Source: Cymodocea nodosa (lineage: Eukaryota > Streptophyta > Magnoliopsida > Alismatales > Cymodoceaceae). Taken from it: a stretch of DNA of 64,000 nt. Position 1 is the first letter of the stretch, and every line of letters starts with the position of its first letter. Location: positions 20,219,501 through 20,283,500 of the forward strand of contig CM072335.1 in assembly GCA_036874045.1 (NCBI GenBank). The letters are read 5' to 3'. A program made the position numbers and the translations under genes. Positions 1 through 10,773 of this stretch are shown one piece after another. The notes beneath the pieces were generated by a model that searched no databases, had not been told where the DNA came from, and saw nothing but the letters and a program-made list of their open reading frames with translations.

Positions 1-79
1 AGCAGAAAGATAAATTAACTAAGTAAAAATAGAAGTAACAAATCCAAGTTTTTTTGGTGTAGTGCTGGGAAAACACAAA
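1..79 (+). repeat. 3' end of an AthF-family LTR (AthF-0 fragment)
   Basis: The first 79 bases match the last part of the AthF LTR seen at 2356-2439, 21590-21666 and 23365-23441, including the terminal run GGGAAAACACAAA. No PBS follows, so this is probably the right end of a 3' or solo LTR whose body lies outside the window. The final CA appears mutated to TA. Confidence 0.75.
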
Positions 80-252
80 TAGTGAGTTAAATTATTAACT
101 ATCCGAAACTTAAGTTATGATTTTATGCACGTGTAGATTTAAAGGGACAGCTATCAGAGACTTAAATGAAACATCGAAGAGTTACAATAGTTAACTATCC
201 GAAAGTCAGGAGTTGTTTTTGGTAAGTTAAATACAAGACTCCGAACACTTGA
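80..252. other. Unassigned DNA between two AthF elements
   Basis: This short stretch is the insertion target of AthF-1. It has no ORF. It contains two copies of the TAACTATCCGAAA motif that is also frequent in the LTRs, so it may derive from another transposable element. Its last five bases (CTTGA, 248-252) are the left target-site duplication of AthF-1. Confidence 0.5.
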
Positions 253-469
253 TGTTTAGAATGAAAAAGTGCATATTATTAATGGTTAAATGATGGTTAA
301 TTGCATAATATTTAGCTTATCATATGAGAATTAAGCCATTATGTTATAATTGCACTGTTATATGCTTTAATTGAAGAATCTGCTTAATTTTGGGGAATTA
401 ATGTCAATTTAGTACATTTCTGAACTGTTGGTAAGTTGCAAGCTGTGAAATTCTTAAGTATCCGAATTT

Positions 470-1000
470 TTTGATATTTCAGATAGTTATCTTTAACATA
501 CCAGACATTTTGGACAGTTATGTTTAACAAACCGAACATATCGGATAGTTATGTTTAAATTGCCGAACAGTTATGTTTTGAAAGAATATTTTATTATTTC
601 TTGAAGTACACTTGTCGAAACCATAATCCATGACTTAAGTGAACTTTCTGTGAGTTATCTATAACTATCTGAAATTGCAGCTAGGCATTGGACAGTTATA
701 TGTGTAACTCTCTGAAATCTCTTTTTATTTATAAAATAGTTGAGGACATGTGTCATGTTCTAGTAAAGTGACTTAAGTGGATTTTCGGTGAGTTATCTGT
801 AACTATCCGAAATGCATTTGAGCATCGGATAGTTAGCTCTGTAACACTTCGAAATGTTATTTTATGATTAAACTACTGCTGACACGTGTCGAGATCTGGT
901 AGATTTACTTAAGTTATATATTAGTGAGTTATCTGTAACTATCCGAAATGCATCTAGGCATCAGATAGTTAAGTTTATAAGTATCTGAAATGCACCTAAG
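470..1000. repeat. Array of 11-bp inverted repeats in the LTR (motif i)
   Basis: TAACTATCCGA and its complement TCGGATAGTTA recur every 30-80 bp. At 800-835 the arms are perfect (800-810 and 825-835) around a 14-base loop. An equivalent perfect hairpin lies at 20100-20135 in the AthF-2 LTR. A GACACGTGTC palindrome with a G-box core lies inside the array at 881-890. Confidence 0.8.
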
Positions 1001-1244
1001 CATTGGATAGTTAAATTTATGCACGTGTTTTATAGTTAAATCAATGAAGAAAGTCCGTTGAGTTATTTGTAACCCCACAAACTATTTAATTTCTAATATG
1101 CCACTGTAGCGGTTGTAGAAACATGACAGTTGGAAGAAAAACCACGATTGCACGTATTGGGTAGGGAGAAGAAAGCATTGCCGTTGATATGAATGAAGGA
1201 AATCCAACCGACCATTCAAGCAAAAGTAATTACTACTAAAGAAA

Positions 1245-1252
1245 TATAAAAG
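1245..1252 (+). promoter_or_regulatory. Candidate LTR TATA box
   Basis: TATAAAAG lies in a purine-rich context about 170 bp downstream of the palindrome array. The same box is present at the matching site of the LTRs near 20505 and 22210, and in weakened form near 36577 and 62275. The position would place the U3/R boundary near 1280. No start site can be shown from sequence alone. Confidence 0.5.
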
Positions 1253-2446
1253 AAAAGAAGAAAAAGAAGTAAAGGGTGTGATCGATGGACGACCAGTGTA
1301 TATAGAGGAGGAGCACCGAGCTTTCTGTAGATAGTATTGGCGATTCTCCGAAGTACCACACCAACCATCATTACCACCACCACAATCACCAACCATCGGA
1401 GGTCTGTGAGGATACTTTCTTAACGTCGAGCCAAACACAATGTCTAACAACCACTGTGAGGAGTGATTGCATCGTGGGAAGGGAAGTCATTTTCACCAAG
1501 CGCCAACTCATATTTCAGGAGATCGTAAATCTTTTAGCCTTGGCTTCGGGTTGATGCCTGTATGCTAAAGTGGAGATCATCTTGTAATTCTGGACTCGCG
1601 ATTCTGTAGGGAGAGAAGACAGAATTGTAAGTGGTTTAATTTTCAATGGTGTAATCACGTTGCAAGTAGTGTCGGAAGTATTTACTATCAAGTGAGATTA
1701 CTTTACATTTCACCTTTCGCCCATTGCCATGTTCATATTAAAACAAAAAAGTACAAAAATAATTTATCTATATTTGTATGTTGTATTTGAGTGTTGTATT
1801 GTTTGTGTTGTATCGTGATTAATATTATCTTTCTCAGTGTTGTGATTGTTTTATGTTGTTTTAGTTTTACAGTTTGCTAAAATTGGTTCGTTCAAAAGAC
1901 TTAAAGATTTTAATGGTTAGTGTTTGAATTATCTGAATGTTAGTATTGCTTAATGATAAATCCAATGTTAACTAACATTAAAGAGCTTAATTGATGTTAT
2001 TTATAATCTGTGGAATCGTTCAATGGTTGGCTAAATTTCTTTTGTAAATAGCAGTATTAAAAAGAAAAGACAGGCTCGTGGAGTTAACTTAAGTACACGA
2101 GGTTAGTCTGTTGAGTTAGCCATAACTCAATGAACATTGTCCGTTGAGTTAGTTGTAATTCAACGGAGGGCTTATTGAAGATATAAATTTGATTGTTAAC
2201 AAACGAACAGTTCTCAAATTCTTCAGCAATTCCCTGTGGGATCGACCTATACTTGTACACTGATACAATAGACACTGTGCACTTGCAGTTAAAGTACAAA
2301 TTGGAATTAATATCTAAATTGTATTAAAGGTTGTTTGTTTACTTCTAAAAGAAAGAATAGGCATAAAGATAAATTAACTAAGTAAAAATAGAAGCAACAA
2401 ATCCAAGTTTTTCTAGTGTAGTGCTGGAAAACATAAACAAGTTTTA

Positions 2447-2464
2447 TGGCGCCGTTGCCGGGGA
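2447..2464 (+). other. Primer binding site (tRNA-Asp) of AthF-1
   Basis: TGGCGCCGTTGCCGGGGA matches the complement of the 3' end of plant tRNA-Asp, the primer typical of Athila elements. It lies 7 bases after the LTR end. A GAATT-rich microrepeat (2463-2512) follows directly. Confidence 0.9.
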
Positions 2465-2578
2465 ATTGAATTGAATTGAATAGAATAGAATTGAATTGAA
2501 TTGAATAGATATAGGCAACTATTACAACTGTTTCATTTTAATAGCCAGATTTATGTGTTTTCTTCTATAATTGAGAAT

Positions 2579-3309
2579 ATGGCATATGCTTATGCTCAAA
2601 GATTTGTGAAACCTGTAATTAGCATATGTGAATTCTGCAATTCTAAAGAACACGACATTTTTGACTGTTTGAAATTGAGACGTTTACAGATGGTTAGATC
2701 CCATGAACAACAAATGAATTATCCTTAGTATAATAGATCTGAGTATGAGAATCCTATAGTTTACCCAACTAATGGTTAGTATAGAATGTGTAATAAGTTG
2801 AGAGACATTGAAGTTTGGGATAGGTATGACAGACTAGAGTGTAGTATAGAGCAAAATCTGGACAAACTAGAATACTTTATGTGTCTGCAACAAGAAGTCA
2901 ACCAATTAAATTATAAGAAAGCATATTTAGAACCTAAAAAGGATATAATTTATGAAACTAAAGAAATCATAATGAAAATTGATCAAAAATTGAATGCAAT
3001 GAAATTGGATGATCTAGAAAGAAAATTAAAAGCATTAGATGAATATACAATGAAAATACAAGTTATGCAATAGGACAATGAAAATTATAATGTTATAAAC
3101 CTGCATAATTTGCAAAATACACAACCAACAGAAAATATTAATGCAAGAGAATTTAAAGAATGCACTTTAAAACTAAAAACAATTGAAGATCATAATCATG
3201 AAAATGATATACAAAAACATCATGAGAGTAACGAAAATCTGGAAGATGTATGTGTAACATTAAGATCTGGAACGATATACCACCAAGAACTCAAAATGAA
3301 AATGATATG
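2579..3309 (+). pseudogene. gag: Zinc-knuckle (nucleocapsid-like) Gag fragment of AthF-1
   Basis: The ATG at 2579 follows a leader (TAATTGAGAAT) conserved in AthF-4. Near residues 20-33 there is a CX2CX4HX4C zinc knuckle (CEFCNSKEHDIFDC). A long charged, coiled-coil-prone region follows, then VTLRSGT, the motif that normally marks the Gag-protease junction in Athila elements. The capsid domain that should precede the knuckle is absent here and is found 8 kb downstream. The reading frame is broken by TAG codons near 2727, 2777 and 3071, and by a one-base shift near 3275 relative to AthF-4. Its likely role in an active copy is RNA binding and packaging. Whether the N-terminus truly begins here, or is joined by splicing to another exon, is unknown. 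Confidence 0.72.
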
Positions 3310-4475
3310 AAGGTGGATAAGAGTAAAAATCAAAATGATAATGAAAATGTAATAGCTGAAAATCTAGAAATCACTAAAGAACAATCTGAATTTGCTAATG
3401 AAGCTAAAAATGATCAAACTAATCAATTGAAAGAAAAAGAATCTTTGAAATCACAATCTTTAGTACCCTATCCTGAAAGATTACAACAAACAATACCTGA
3501 AAAATAAGAAAAAATCAGAGAAATTTTTGAAAAAGTACAAGTTAACATTCCTTTATTAGATCTATTGTAGAAAATGCCACCTTGTGCTAAATTTTTGAAG
3601 GATTGGTGTACTAAGAAAAGAGAGTGAAAAGTTCTAAGAAAGATCTTTTTAGCTGAGCAAAGTGGTTCCCTATTTCTGTCACAAATTCCTAAAAAGTTAT
3701 CTGATCCTGGAATCCCTGTTATATCATGCACTATAGGAAATACCATTCTAGAAAGAACCTTAATAGACTTAGGTGCAGGTATAAATGTTATGCCAAGTGA
3801 TATATTTGCATCCTTAGGATTAGAAGGCTTAACTCCTACTAGTACAGTTATTCAATTAGCTGATAGAAGTATAAGATACCCTAGAGGAAAAATAGAGGAT
3901 GTCTTAATTAAAATCAAAAACTTTATATATCCTATTGATATTGTAATTTTGGATTCCCAACAAATTAAGCATAAAAATAGTGATACATCTTTAATTTTGG
4001 GAAGGCCATTTTTAGCAACATTAGGGGCTGTTATAAATTGTAAAACTAGAGTAATGAAGTTAGCATATGGTAATGAGGATACTCAATTAAATATTTTCAA
4101 ACCAAAAAGGTTTGAGGAGTTAGAAATGTCCTTACATACCAAAGACTTTTTAGAGGATGAAGGAGATATGTTAGATGATGTGATTCAAGAAGAATTAAAT
4201 AGGCAAATCAATTCTGAAATTTTAGAGGAAAGTGAAAGCATAAATATAGAAGGAGATATGGAAGAAATTAATTTAGAAAATGATATGTTCAATTAGGAGC
4301 TCTAGCTTCTGATGGGCAATATTTAGAATTAAAACCTTTACCTCCTGAATTAACCTATATATTTCTGGAAGATAAACGAACTTGTCCAATCATTATTGCT
4401 TCAGATTTAAAAGAGGATCAAATAGCTAAATTAAAAGATGTAGTAAAAAGTTATAAAGAAGCAATAGGATGGACT
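3310..4475 (+). pseudogene. pol: Aspartic protease region and linker of AthF-1 Pol
   Basis: The linker contains VNIPLLD and AKFLKDWCTKKR, conserved ahead of Athila proteases. The retropepsin core is at about 3720-4060, with active-site motif LIDLGAGINVMP (D-L-G-A in place of D-S/T-G) and a downstream ILGRPFLAT flap/helix motif. It would cleave the Gag and Pol polyproteins. A TAA near 3505, a TAG near 3568 and a TGA near 3627 interrupt the linker. A frameshift near 4290 separates it from the segment ELKPLPPELTYIFLE that leads into RT. AthF-4 has the matching region at 49990-50796. Confidence 0.85.
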
Positions 4476-5460
4476 ATGACTGATATAAAAAGGTTAAGTT
4501 CAACTTTATGCTGTCACCACATATATTTAGAAGAAAATGCTAAACTTGTTAGAATTCCTGAGCAGAGATTAAATCCAAACCTTAAAGAAGTAGTCAGGAA
4601 GGAAATAGTTAAATGGTTAGATAATGACATAATTTATCCGATTTCTGATAGCTCGTGGGTTAGTCCAATCCATGTAGTTCCTAAGAAATCAGGATTAACA
4701 GTTATTAGGAATGAAAGTCAAGACTTGATACCTATTAGAATTCAATCAGGTTGGAGAGTATGTATAGACTATAAAAAGCTGGATGCTGTAACTAGGAAAG
4801 ATCATTTTCCCTTACCTTTTATAGATCAAATGCTAGAAAGATTAGCAGGGCAAAAATATTTTTGTTTCCTAGACGGGTATTCAGGGTATAATCAAATTCC
4901 AGTAGCATTAGAGGATCAAGAGAAAACAACTTTCACCTGTCCTAATGGAACTTATACTTTTAAGAGAATGCCATTCAGATTATGCAATGCGCCAGCTACC
5001 TTTCAAAGGTGTATGCAAGACATATTTACTAGAATGACTGAAGATTTTTTAGAAATATTTATGGATGATTTTACTGTATATGGCAATTATATGAAGTATG
5101 TTTAAAAAATTTAGACTTAATATTAAAATGCTGTGTGGAAAAAAATCTGGTTTTAAAATGGGAAAAATGTCACTTTATGGTAAAACAAGGAATAGTCTTA
5201 GGGTATGTTGTTTCTAAGAAAGGGTTGGAAGTAGATAAAGCTAAAATAGAAGTAATTTTTAATCTACTAGAACCTAAATCAGTAAAAGATATTAGATCAT
5301 TTCTAGGACATGCTGGTTTTTATAGAAGATTTATTAAAGACTTTAGCAAGATAGCTAGACCTTTAACTAATCTATTAAAAGATGTTCCATTTAACTTTGA
5401 TAAAAATTGTAAGGAATCATTTTTCAGACTTAAGACTAGCTTAATTTCAACTCCTATAAT
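4476..5460 (+). pseudogene. pol: Reverse transcriptase of AthF-1
   Basis: Ty3/gypsy RT copies element RNA into cDNA in the cytoplasmic particle. Visible motifs are WVSPIHVVPKK, WRVCIDYKKLD, FLDGYSGYNQIPV (first catalytic Asp), RMPFRLCNAPATFQRCM and FMDDF (the catalytic pair), then [20 protein letters not shown] and the [12 protein letters not shown] thumb. The catalytic Asp residues are retained. A single-base loss near 5088 shifts the frame between the palm and the thumb; AthF-4 shows the unshifted sequence. The Gly normally in PFGLCNAP has become Arg. Inactive as it stands. Confidence 0.92.
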
Positions 5461-5870
5461 TCAAGCACCTGATTGGAGCCATCCATTTGAATTAATGTGC
5501 GATGCATTTGATTTTGCTGTAGGAGCAGTGTTGGGACAGAAGATAGAAAAATCTCCTAGAGTGATTCATTATGCAAGCAAAACCTTAAATGATGCTCAAG
5601 TTAATTACACAACTACTGAAAAAGAATTATTAGCTGTTATGTTTGCCTTAGAAAAGTTTAGATCATATCTGATTGGAGCTAAAGTAATAGTATACACGGA
5701 TCATTCAGCTCTAAAACATCTAATAAAGAAAAAAGAAACTAAACCTAGATTGATCCGATGGATATTATTATTGCAAGAATTTGATCTAGAAATTAAAGAT
5801 AAAAAAGGTTGTGAGAATGTAGTAGCAGATCATTTATCAAGATTACAAATAGAAAAATCAAATATTGAAA
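5461..5870 (+). pseudogene. pol: RNase H domain of AthF-1
   Basis: This Ty3/gypsy RNase H degrades the RNA strand during cDNA synthesis. The acidic residues are visible in [11 protein letters not shown] (D), [10 protein letters not shown] (E), [11 protein letters not shown] (D) and VADHLSRL (D). The frame is open through this domain and continues from the RT thumb into the integrase N-terminus within the open stretch 5135-6190. It is one of the best preserved parts of the element. Confidence 0.9.
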
Positions 5871-7222
5871 TTAAGGATAATTTTCCTGATGAACAATTAA
5901 TGACCATCAACACAATACCTTGGTATGTAGACATAGTTAATTATTTAGTTACTGGTCTAACACCTAAGGATTGGAATAGACATGATAAAAAATTATTTTT
6001 CTTAAGAGTAAAATATTACTATTGGGAAGACCCATACTTATTTAAGAAATGTCCTGATTTGGTTTTAAGGAGGTGTGTTCTAGAAACTGAATATCCGAGC
6101 ATATTATCTTTCTGTCATGACCAAGCTTGTGGAGGGTATTTTGGTTCAGGGAAAACTGTTGCAAAAATTCTGCAATGTGGGTTTTATTAGCCAACACTAT
6201 TCAAAGATGCTCATAAATATTGCTTAAGTTGTTTAAGATGTCAATAAATAGGAAGAATATCAAAGAGGAATATGATGCCTCTTAATCCTATTGTTGAGGT
6301 TGAAATCTTTGATGTGTGGGGAATAGATTTTATGGGTCCATTTCCTATGTCTAATTAATTTAATTACATATTGTTGGGCGTGGATTATGTATCTAAATGG
6401 ATAGAAGCTATTCCTACAAAAACTAATGATAACAAAGTGGTAATACAATTTATAAGAACAAATATATTTGCCAGATTTGGAATACCTAAAGCTATTATTA
6501 GTGATAGAGGAACTCATTTCTGTAATAGAAGTTTTGAAGTCTTAATGAAGAAATATGGAGTAAACCACAAAATTGCAACATCATATCATTCGCAAACAAG
6601 TGGACAAGTAGAAAGTGCAAACAAACAAATTAAGTTAATCTTAGAAAAAGTAGTAAATCCTACTTGAACAGATTGGGCTAATAGATTGATAGATGCACTT
6701 TGGGCTTATAGAACTGCTTATAAAACGAGCTTAGGTATGTCACCTTTTAGGCTAGTATATGGAAAAAGTTGTCATTTACCTGCTGAAATAGAACATAAAG
6801 CTTATTGGGCATTAAAAACTTTGAACACTAATTTAAATCAAGCTGTTGAAAATAGAAAAATGCAATTAATTGAATTAGAAGAATTTAGAAATGAAGCTTA
6901 TTTGAAGACTGTAAGAGAAAAAGAAAAAATGAAATTCTGGCATGATAGAAAAATTATTCCAAAAAGCTTTGAAATAGGACAAGAAGTATATCTTTATATG
7001 GCTAGACTCCATAACCATCTAGGAAAATTAAGATCTAGATGGGTAGGACCTTACATAGTTCAAAATATTTATCCTTATGGAGCTATTGAAATTGAAAATC
7101 CTAAAAATCAGAATATATTTAAAGTAAATGGACAAAGACTGAAACCTATTTTGAAAACACCAAAAAGCTCCTTTGGAATTATAGAAGAAGTTAGAGTGGA
7201 GAACTACTCGAGCTTTACTTAG
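5871..7222 (+). pseudogene. pol: Integrase of AthF-1
   Basis: The N-terminal HHCC zinc finger is at about 6115-6245 ([11 protein letters not shown] ... CLSCLRCQ). One zinc His has become Tyr; AthF-4 retains His. The catalytic core has D in [10 protein letters not shown] in IISDRGTHF and E in SGQVESANK, so the D,D-35-E triad is present. The C-terminal part includes the [15 protein letters not shown] motif and ends YSSFT at 7222. No chromodomain is visible, as expected for Athila/Tat. Stops at 6188 (TGG to TAG), 6244 and 6357 (CAA to TAA) and 6665 (TGA) break the frame. Confidence 0.92.
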
Positions 7223-7245
7223 TAAGAAATCAATTTTATGTTTAT

Positions 7246-7276
<31 letters not shown>

Positions 7277-7781
7277 TATAAAAATCGTTGCGGTTTAACC
7301 GACTAGATCCATCGGTATGACTGGAATATAAAAAATATTTATATTAATTTTTAGAAAAAATGTTGGTTTTATCGAAACATAGTATCGGTTCAACCGGAAA
7401 AAATATTTAGGTCTGACCGAAACATCGTATCGGTTAAACCGGTAAAAAAATAGAAAAACTATTATCTGTAGTATTTTTATTATTATATTTGTTTGTACAG
7501 GGAGTCCGTTGAGTTACGCTTAACTCAACGAGCTTACTCCGTTGAGTCTTGAGTTAGTCAACGAGCTTATTCCGTTGAGTTAACTGTAACTCAACGGTGT
7601 ACTATAGTTGAGACCGTGGATAAAATAGTAATAGTTGGTTCGAGAAATGACCCGATTACCCGCCTAAACTTAGGGCTTATTTAAAATAAAACCTAGGGTT
7701 TTAGGGGCATTATCTAGCAAATCATTTAGAATCTAGAACAGTAGAAATCAGAGCGATTCCGTGCTGTTGTGTAACTCCACG
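7223..7781. promoter_or_regulatory. Integrase-ORFX spacer with palindromes and candidate promoter
   Basis: The spacer starts with a poly-A/AT microsatellite (7248-7282). Next come CGGTT..AACCG palindromes (motif iii, about 7288-7445), then CGTTGAGTTA/TAACTCAACG palindromes (motif ii; perfect pairs at 7507-7530 and 7572-7597). After these lie an AT-rich TATTTAAAATAAAA and a TAGGGTTTTAG telo-box-like sequence near 7675-7705, then the ORFX start. AthF-4 keeps the same order at 53396-54010 (TTATTTATACTAAAAC). It may be an internal promoter for ORFX; this is inference. Confidence 0.5.
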
Positions 7782-9983
7782 ATGAGGAAGATGACGCCTG
7801 AATTCTAGGAAGATGCAGTGGACATCGCACAGTTTCTAAAGGAATCTGAAGAATGGCACACGTGGCAAAAGATCTAGAATACAACAAGAGAGAAAGAGCT
7901 ACAAAAGGTAGAATCAGAACTCTTTAACTTGAGTAAAGTTTTGGTTGAGTTAGAAATATAGATACCATAGATAATGGAGACACGAATTAGAGTGACAACT
8001 GAAATTGTAGTAAGTAAAGAAAGAAAGATCCAGCCAAACAATGAAGTAGCCCTAGAGTTAATTCAATGTAAAACCAGATTGTGGTTTAAGAAATGCATTG
8101 TTGGTCATGCAAGATGGGCAATATGGGAGTAGCAACGAGCAAGAGAATAGAAGGAACCAACTGCTGAAAGACCTGTTCCTGAGGAACAGCAGTCAGGACC
8201 TCTAGTTCGGCCAATAGAGCCATTGCCACGAGTTGCATTTGCTTGGTTGAGAACTAAAGAAGAAGAGAAAGAATTTGCTAGCTTGGTCAAGATAGCAAGA
8301 GACCAAGGTGATACTCAAGAGATAGCTATGGCTAAGGCACATATTTTATATGATGCCACTAAGAAAAAAAGGGTCGAAGAAAGGATAAGGGCCCAATACA
8401 ATATAAAAGTTGAACAGTATCAGGCAGCAACTAAATCAAGTGTTATAGGAGAGGCTGGTCCTTCGAGACCAATAGTTATGAAAAGAGTTAAACAAGAAGA
8501 GCCAGTACTTGTGGCTCGAAAACCTATAGAGCCTACTTTTGTAGATTTAATTTCAAAAGAAGAGGAAGAATAGGCACAACTAATCAGAAAAAAGAAAGGA
8601 AAAGAAAAAGTGCCTGAATATGAAGAAATTAAATCTGAAGTACCAATTTTTACAAGGCCAATGGAACAAATATTTATAAACCTGCTATCTGATTCTAAGG
8701 AGGAGCAGGAGGAGCTGCAACAGCAGGAGCAAAGAAAAGAAAAAAATCAGGCTGAAATTAGTCTGTAGCCTGTACAAGAAGAAAGAACAGAAATTAGGAC
8801 AGAAACTGAATTGCCCATGACTCCATCCCAATCTGTTACAGAATCAGAAAGAATAGTAACAAAACAGATTGGTAGTCAGGAGGAAGAAGAAAGAGCAGAA
8901 AATGAAGAGGCTGAAAGAAGCTATTTGGACAAAAATAATTTCATAGATTCCACTGAAGAGCAAGAAACTCTTCAGCAATTTATGGAGAGAATTCAAGACA
9001 GAGTGGAGAGTTCTGCCAGCTCACCACCACAAACAGAAACAGAAATTCAGGAATCTGTAGAAAATGTTCAAATGCAGCCTATAGAAGAGGAAGAGCAATA
9101 GCAAACCCCTCTGGAACAACAAAGTCACTTTCCTAACCCAACTGAAACAACAATTTTGAATGAAGTATATTTTTGTAGTTAGGAAGCTTATACCAAATAC
9201 CAAGAAATAAGGGGTTACGACATTATTTACAGTAGACTAGTAAATTAGGATGGAATGCAAGAAATCAAAGATTTATTTGAATTCCAAGGTCTACTGCAAT
9301 TCATTTCTCAAGAAAGAGGGTATGTAGTTTATGAGAATTTAGTGCCTTGTTTTTATGCAAATTTAAGAGAAGGAAAAGGAAGATTAATTTTCAACGTGGA
9401 GGAAGCTGATGTACAGATAACACTAGAGCTTCTCCACAACATTTTTGGTTTAAAGAATGAAGGTATAAAAATTTTGGGAGATACAACTACAGTCGAGTGG
9501 ACAAAACAGCAAATTAAGGATTGTATAGCTATCAATCCTAGTGTGCCTTTTTTAAACAGATTGAAGCATTTAAATAGTAAAGCACACATGGTAGCTAACA
9601 TTTTGATTAAAAATGTCTACCAACGACAGGGCCATGACATAGAATTAAGTCAATTTATCAAATAGGCCACATATGCAGTTGTAAATAGGATTCAAATAAA
9701 TTGGTCTGTAGTTTTTATCTCCAAGCTGAAAATAGTGAAGAAGAAATTATTTTATGGAGATTTGATTCCACTACTAATGGTGGACTATATTGATTTCATG
9801 AAATGGGCATCAAAAAGGATTAGATCTAGAACCATTTCAGTGAAAGAATACAGAAATTTTGTAGCTACAGAACTAGCTGTACCTTTTAGAGGAATTACCG
9901 GAGTAGTAGAAAAGATTAATCAATTAGAGCTTCAATTAGAAAAACTCCAAAAGGAACTAGATGAACTTAGGCATAGAGATTAA
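7782..9983 (+). pseudogene. ORFX of AthF-1: 733-codon accessory protein with C-terminal plant transposon-protein-like domain
   Basis: From the ATG at 7782 one frame runs 734 codons to the TAA at 9981 without a single indel. It is broken by exactly twelve TAG codons and no internal TAA or TGA. The N-terminal third is charged and helical. The middle (about residues 250-470) is Glu/Gln-rich and low in complexity. The C-terminal part (about 490-730) has LFEFQGLLQFISQERGYVVY, FYANLREGK, LLHNIFGLKNEG and VYQRQGHDIELS, then a final coiled coil. That part resembles the 'putative plant transposon protein' domain known from Athila-type elements. No signal peptide or membrane segment is visible, so it does not look like an envelope protein although it sits in the env position. 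Function unknown. Confidence 0.72.
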
Positions 9984-10760
9984 ATTGTATTGTTCGTCTA
10001 CTTGTGTAAAATTGTATGAAATTGTATGATGTACTTGTAATGTAATTGATTCATATTAATGAATGTAAATTTTTCAGATGCAATTTTCATACGTGTTTTG
10101 GATGTGAAAATGAATGGAATGTATTGACTGTTATATATATTTTGTGGAATATTATGAATGAATGTTTAACAGATTTATAATTTGTTGAATGACAAGATAA
10201 ATGCTTAAAAATTTCTACATGTTGTAAGGTAAAATGTAAATTCTGCATAACATAAAATGACCTGCAAGTTAAATCTTTATATAATGTTAAGATTTAAATG
10301 AATTTTAATTAGATTGATGCATTAATGACATAGATTTAACTTTATTTCAATTAGCAGAATAAACAAAGAAAAGAACAGAGAGGAACTTACGAGAGTAAAA
10401 CTTAGAAGTTGCTAAGTGTTAACTCAACGAAGTAAGTTTGTTGAGTTAAACGTAACTCCACGAGGTAAGTAATATAATATAAGGTCACTCCGTTGAGTTA
10501 TCTGTAACTCAATGAAGTTAGTCCGTGGAGTTAGCAACAGTAATCGACTATGTTTAGTTGAGTTATCTATAACTCAATGAGGTTAGTTCATAGATTAAGC
10601 AGAACAGTTATTCTTTTAACCACGAACGAAACTTCGTTGGTTTAGCAGTTACCAAAATTTGAAATTAGTAGTGGTACACATAACCATAAAAATAGGAACC
10701 ACGATGTACATTGCAAGACACGTTCTTGCAACGAGATTTATTCACTTTATGGATGTGCAG

Positions 10761-10773
10761 TATATATATAAAA
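10761..10773 (+). promoter_or_regulatory. Internal TATA box ahead of capsid gag (AthF-1)
   Basis: TATATATATAAAA lies about 330 bp before the capsid ATG and 160 bp after the palindrome array. The same box is at 14817-14829 (AthF-2) and 35024-35036 on the minus strand (AthF-3), with TATAAATA at 56980-56987 (AthF-4). Conservation in four copies supports a real internal promoter. Confidence 0.6.

Larger units (their letters stand above)
253..2439 (+). repeat. 5' LTR of AthF-1
   Basis: This 2187-bp LTR starts with TG and ends with CA, and aligns by eye over its length with the LTRs at 19415-21666 and 61235-63443. Its first half holds an array of TAACTATCCGA/TCGGATAGTTA inverted repeats. A candidate core promoter follows near 1245. 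The last 400 bp hold CGTTGAGTTA-type palindromes and the conserved Athila-type end. ORFs on either strand within it are short and not maintained between copies. Confidence 0.88.

Noticed and set aside
800-1000. CRISPR-like array
   Set aside because: The repeats are short, irregularly spaced and inverted in LTR DNA of a plant; no cas genes are present.
1082-1450. Antisense ORF of 122 codons in the AthF-1 5' LTR
   Set aside because: Related frames at 20434-20709 and 62265-62519 differ in extent and frame, and the region covers the LTR core promoter. Looks like chance openness.
2463-2512. GAATT-rich repeat after the PBS as a functional element
   Set aside because: A simple microrepeat not seen at the same place in AthF-4.
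7782-9983. A variant nuclear code or dedicated UAG-to-Gln recoding for this genome
   Set aside because: TAG also replaces Trp codons (9246, 9663, 17447, 59188, 59557) and sister copies swap CAG and TAG reciprocally. TAA and TGA stops plus frameshifts occur in pol. Deamination explains the data without a new code, though it cannot be excluded without expression data.
7782-9983. ORFX as an envelope gene
   Set aside because: It occupies the env position of Athila elements, but I see no signal peptide, membrane segment or Cys-rich ectodomain. Its C-terminal part looks like the plant transposon-protein domain instead.
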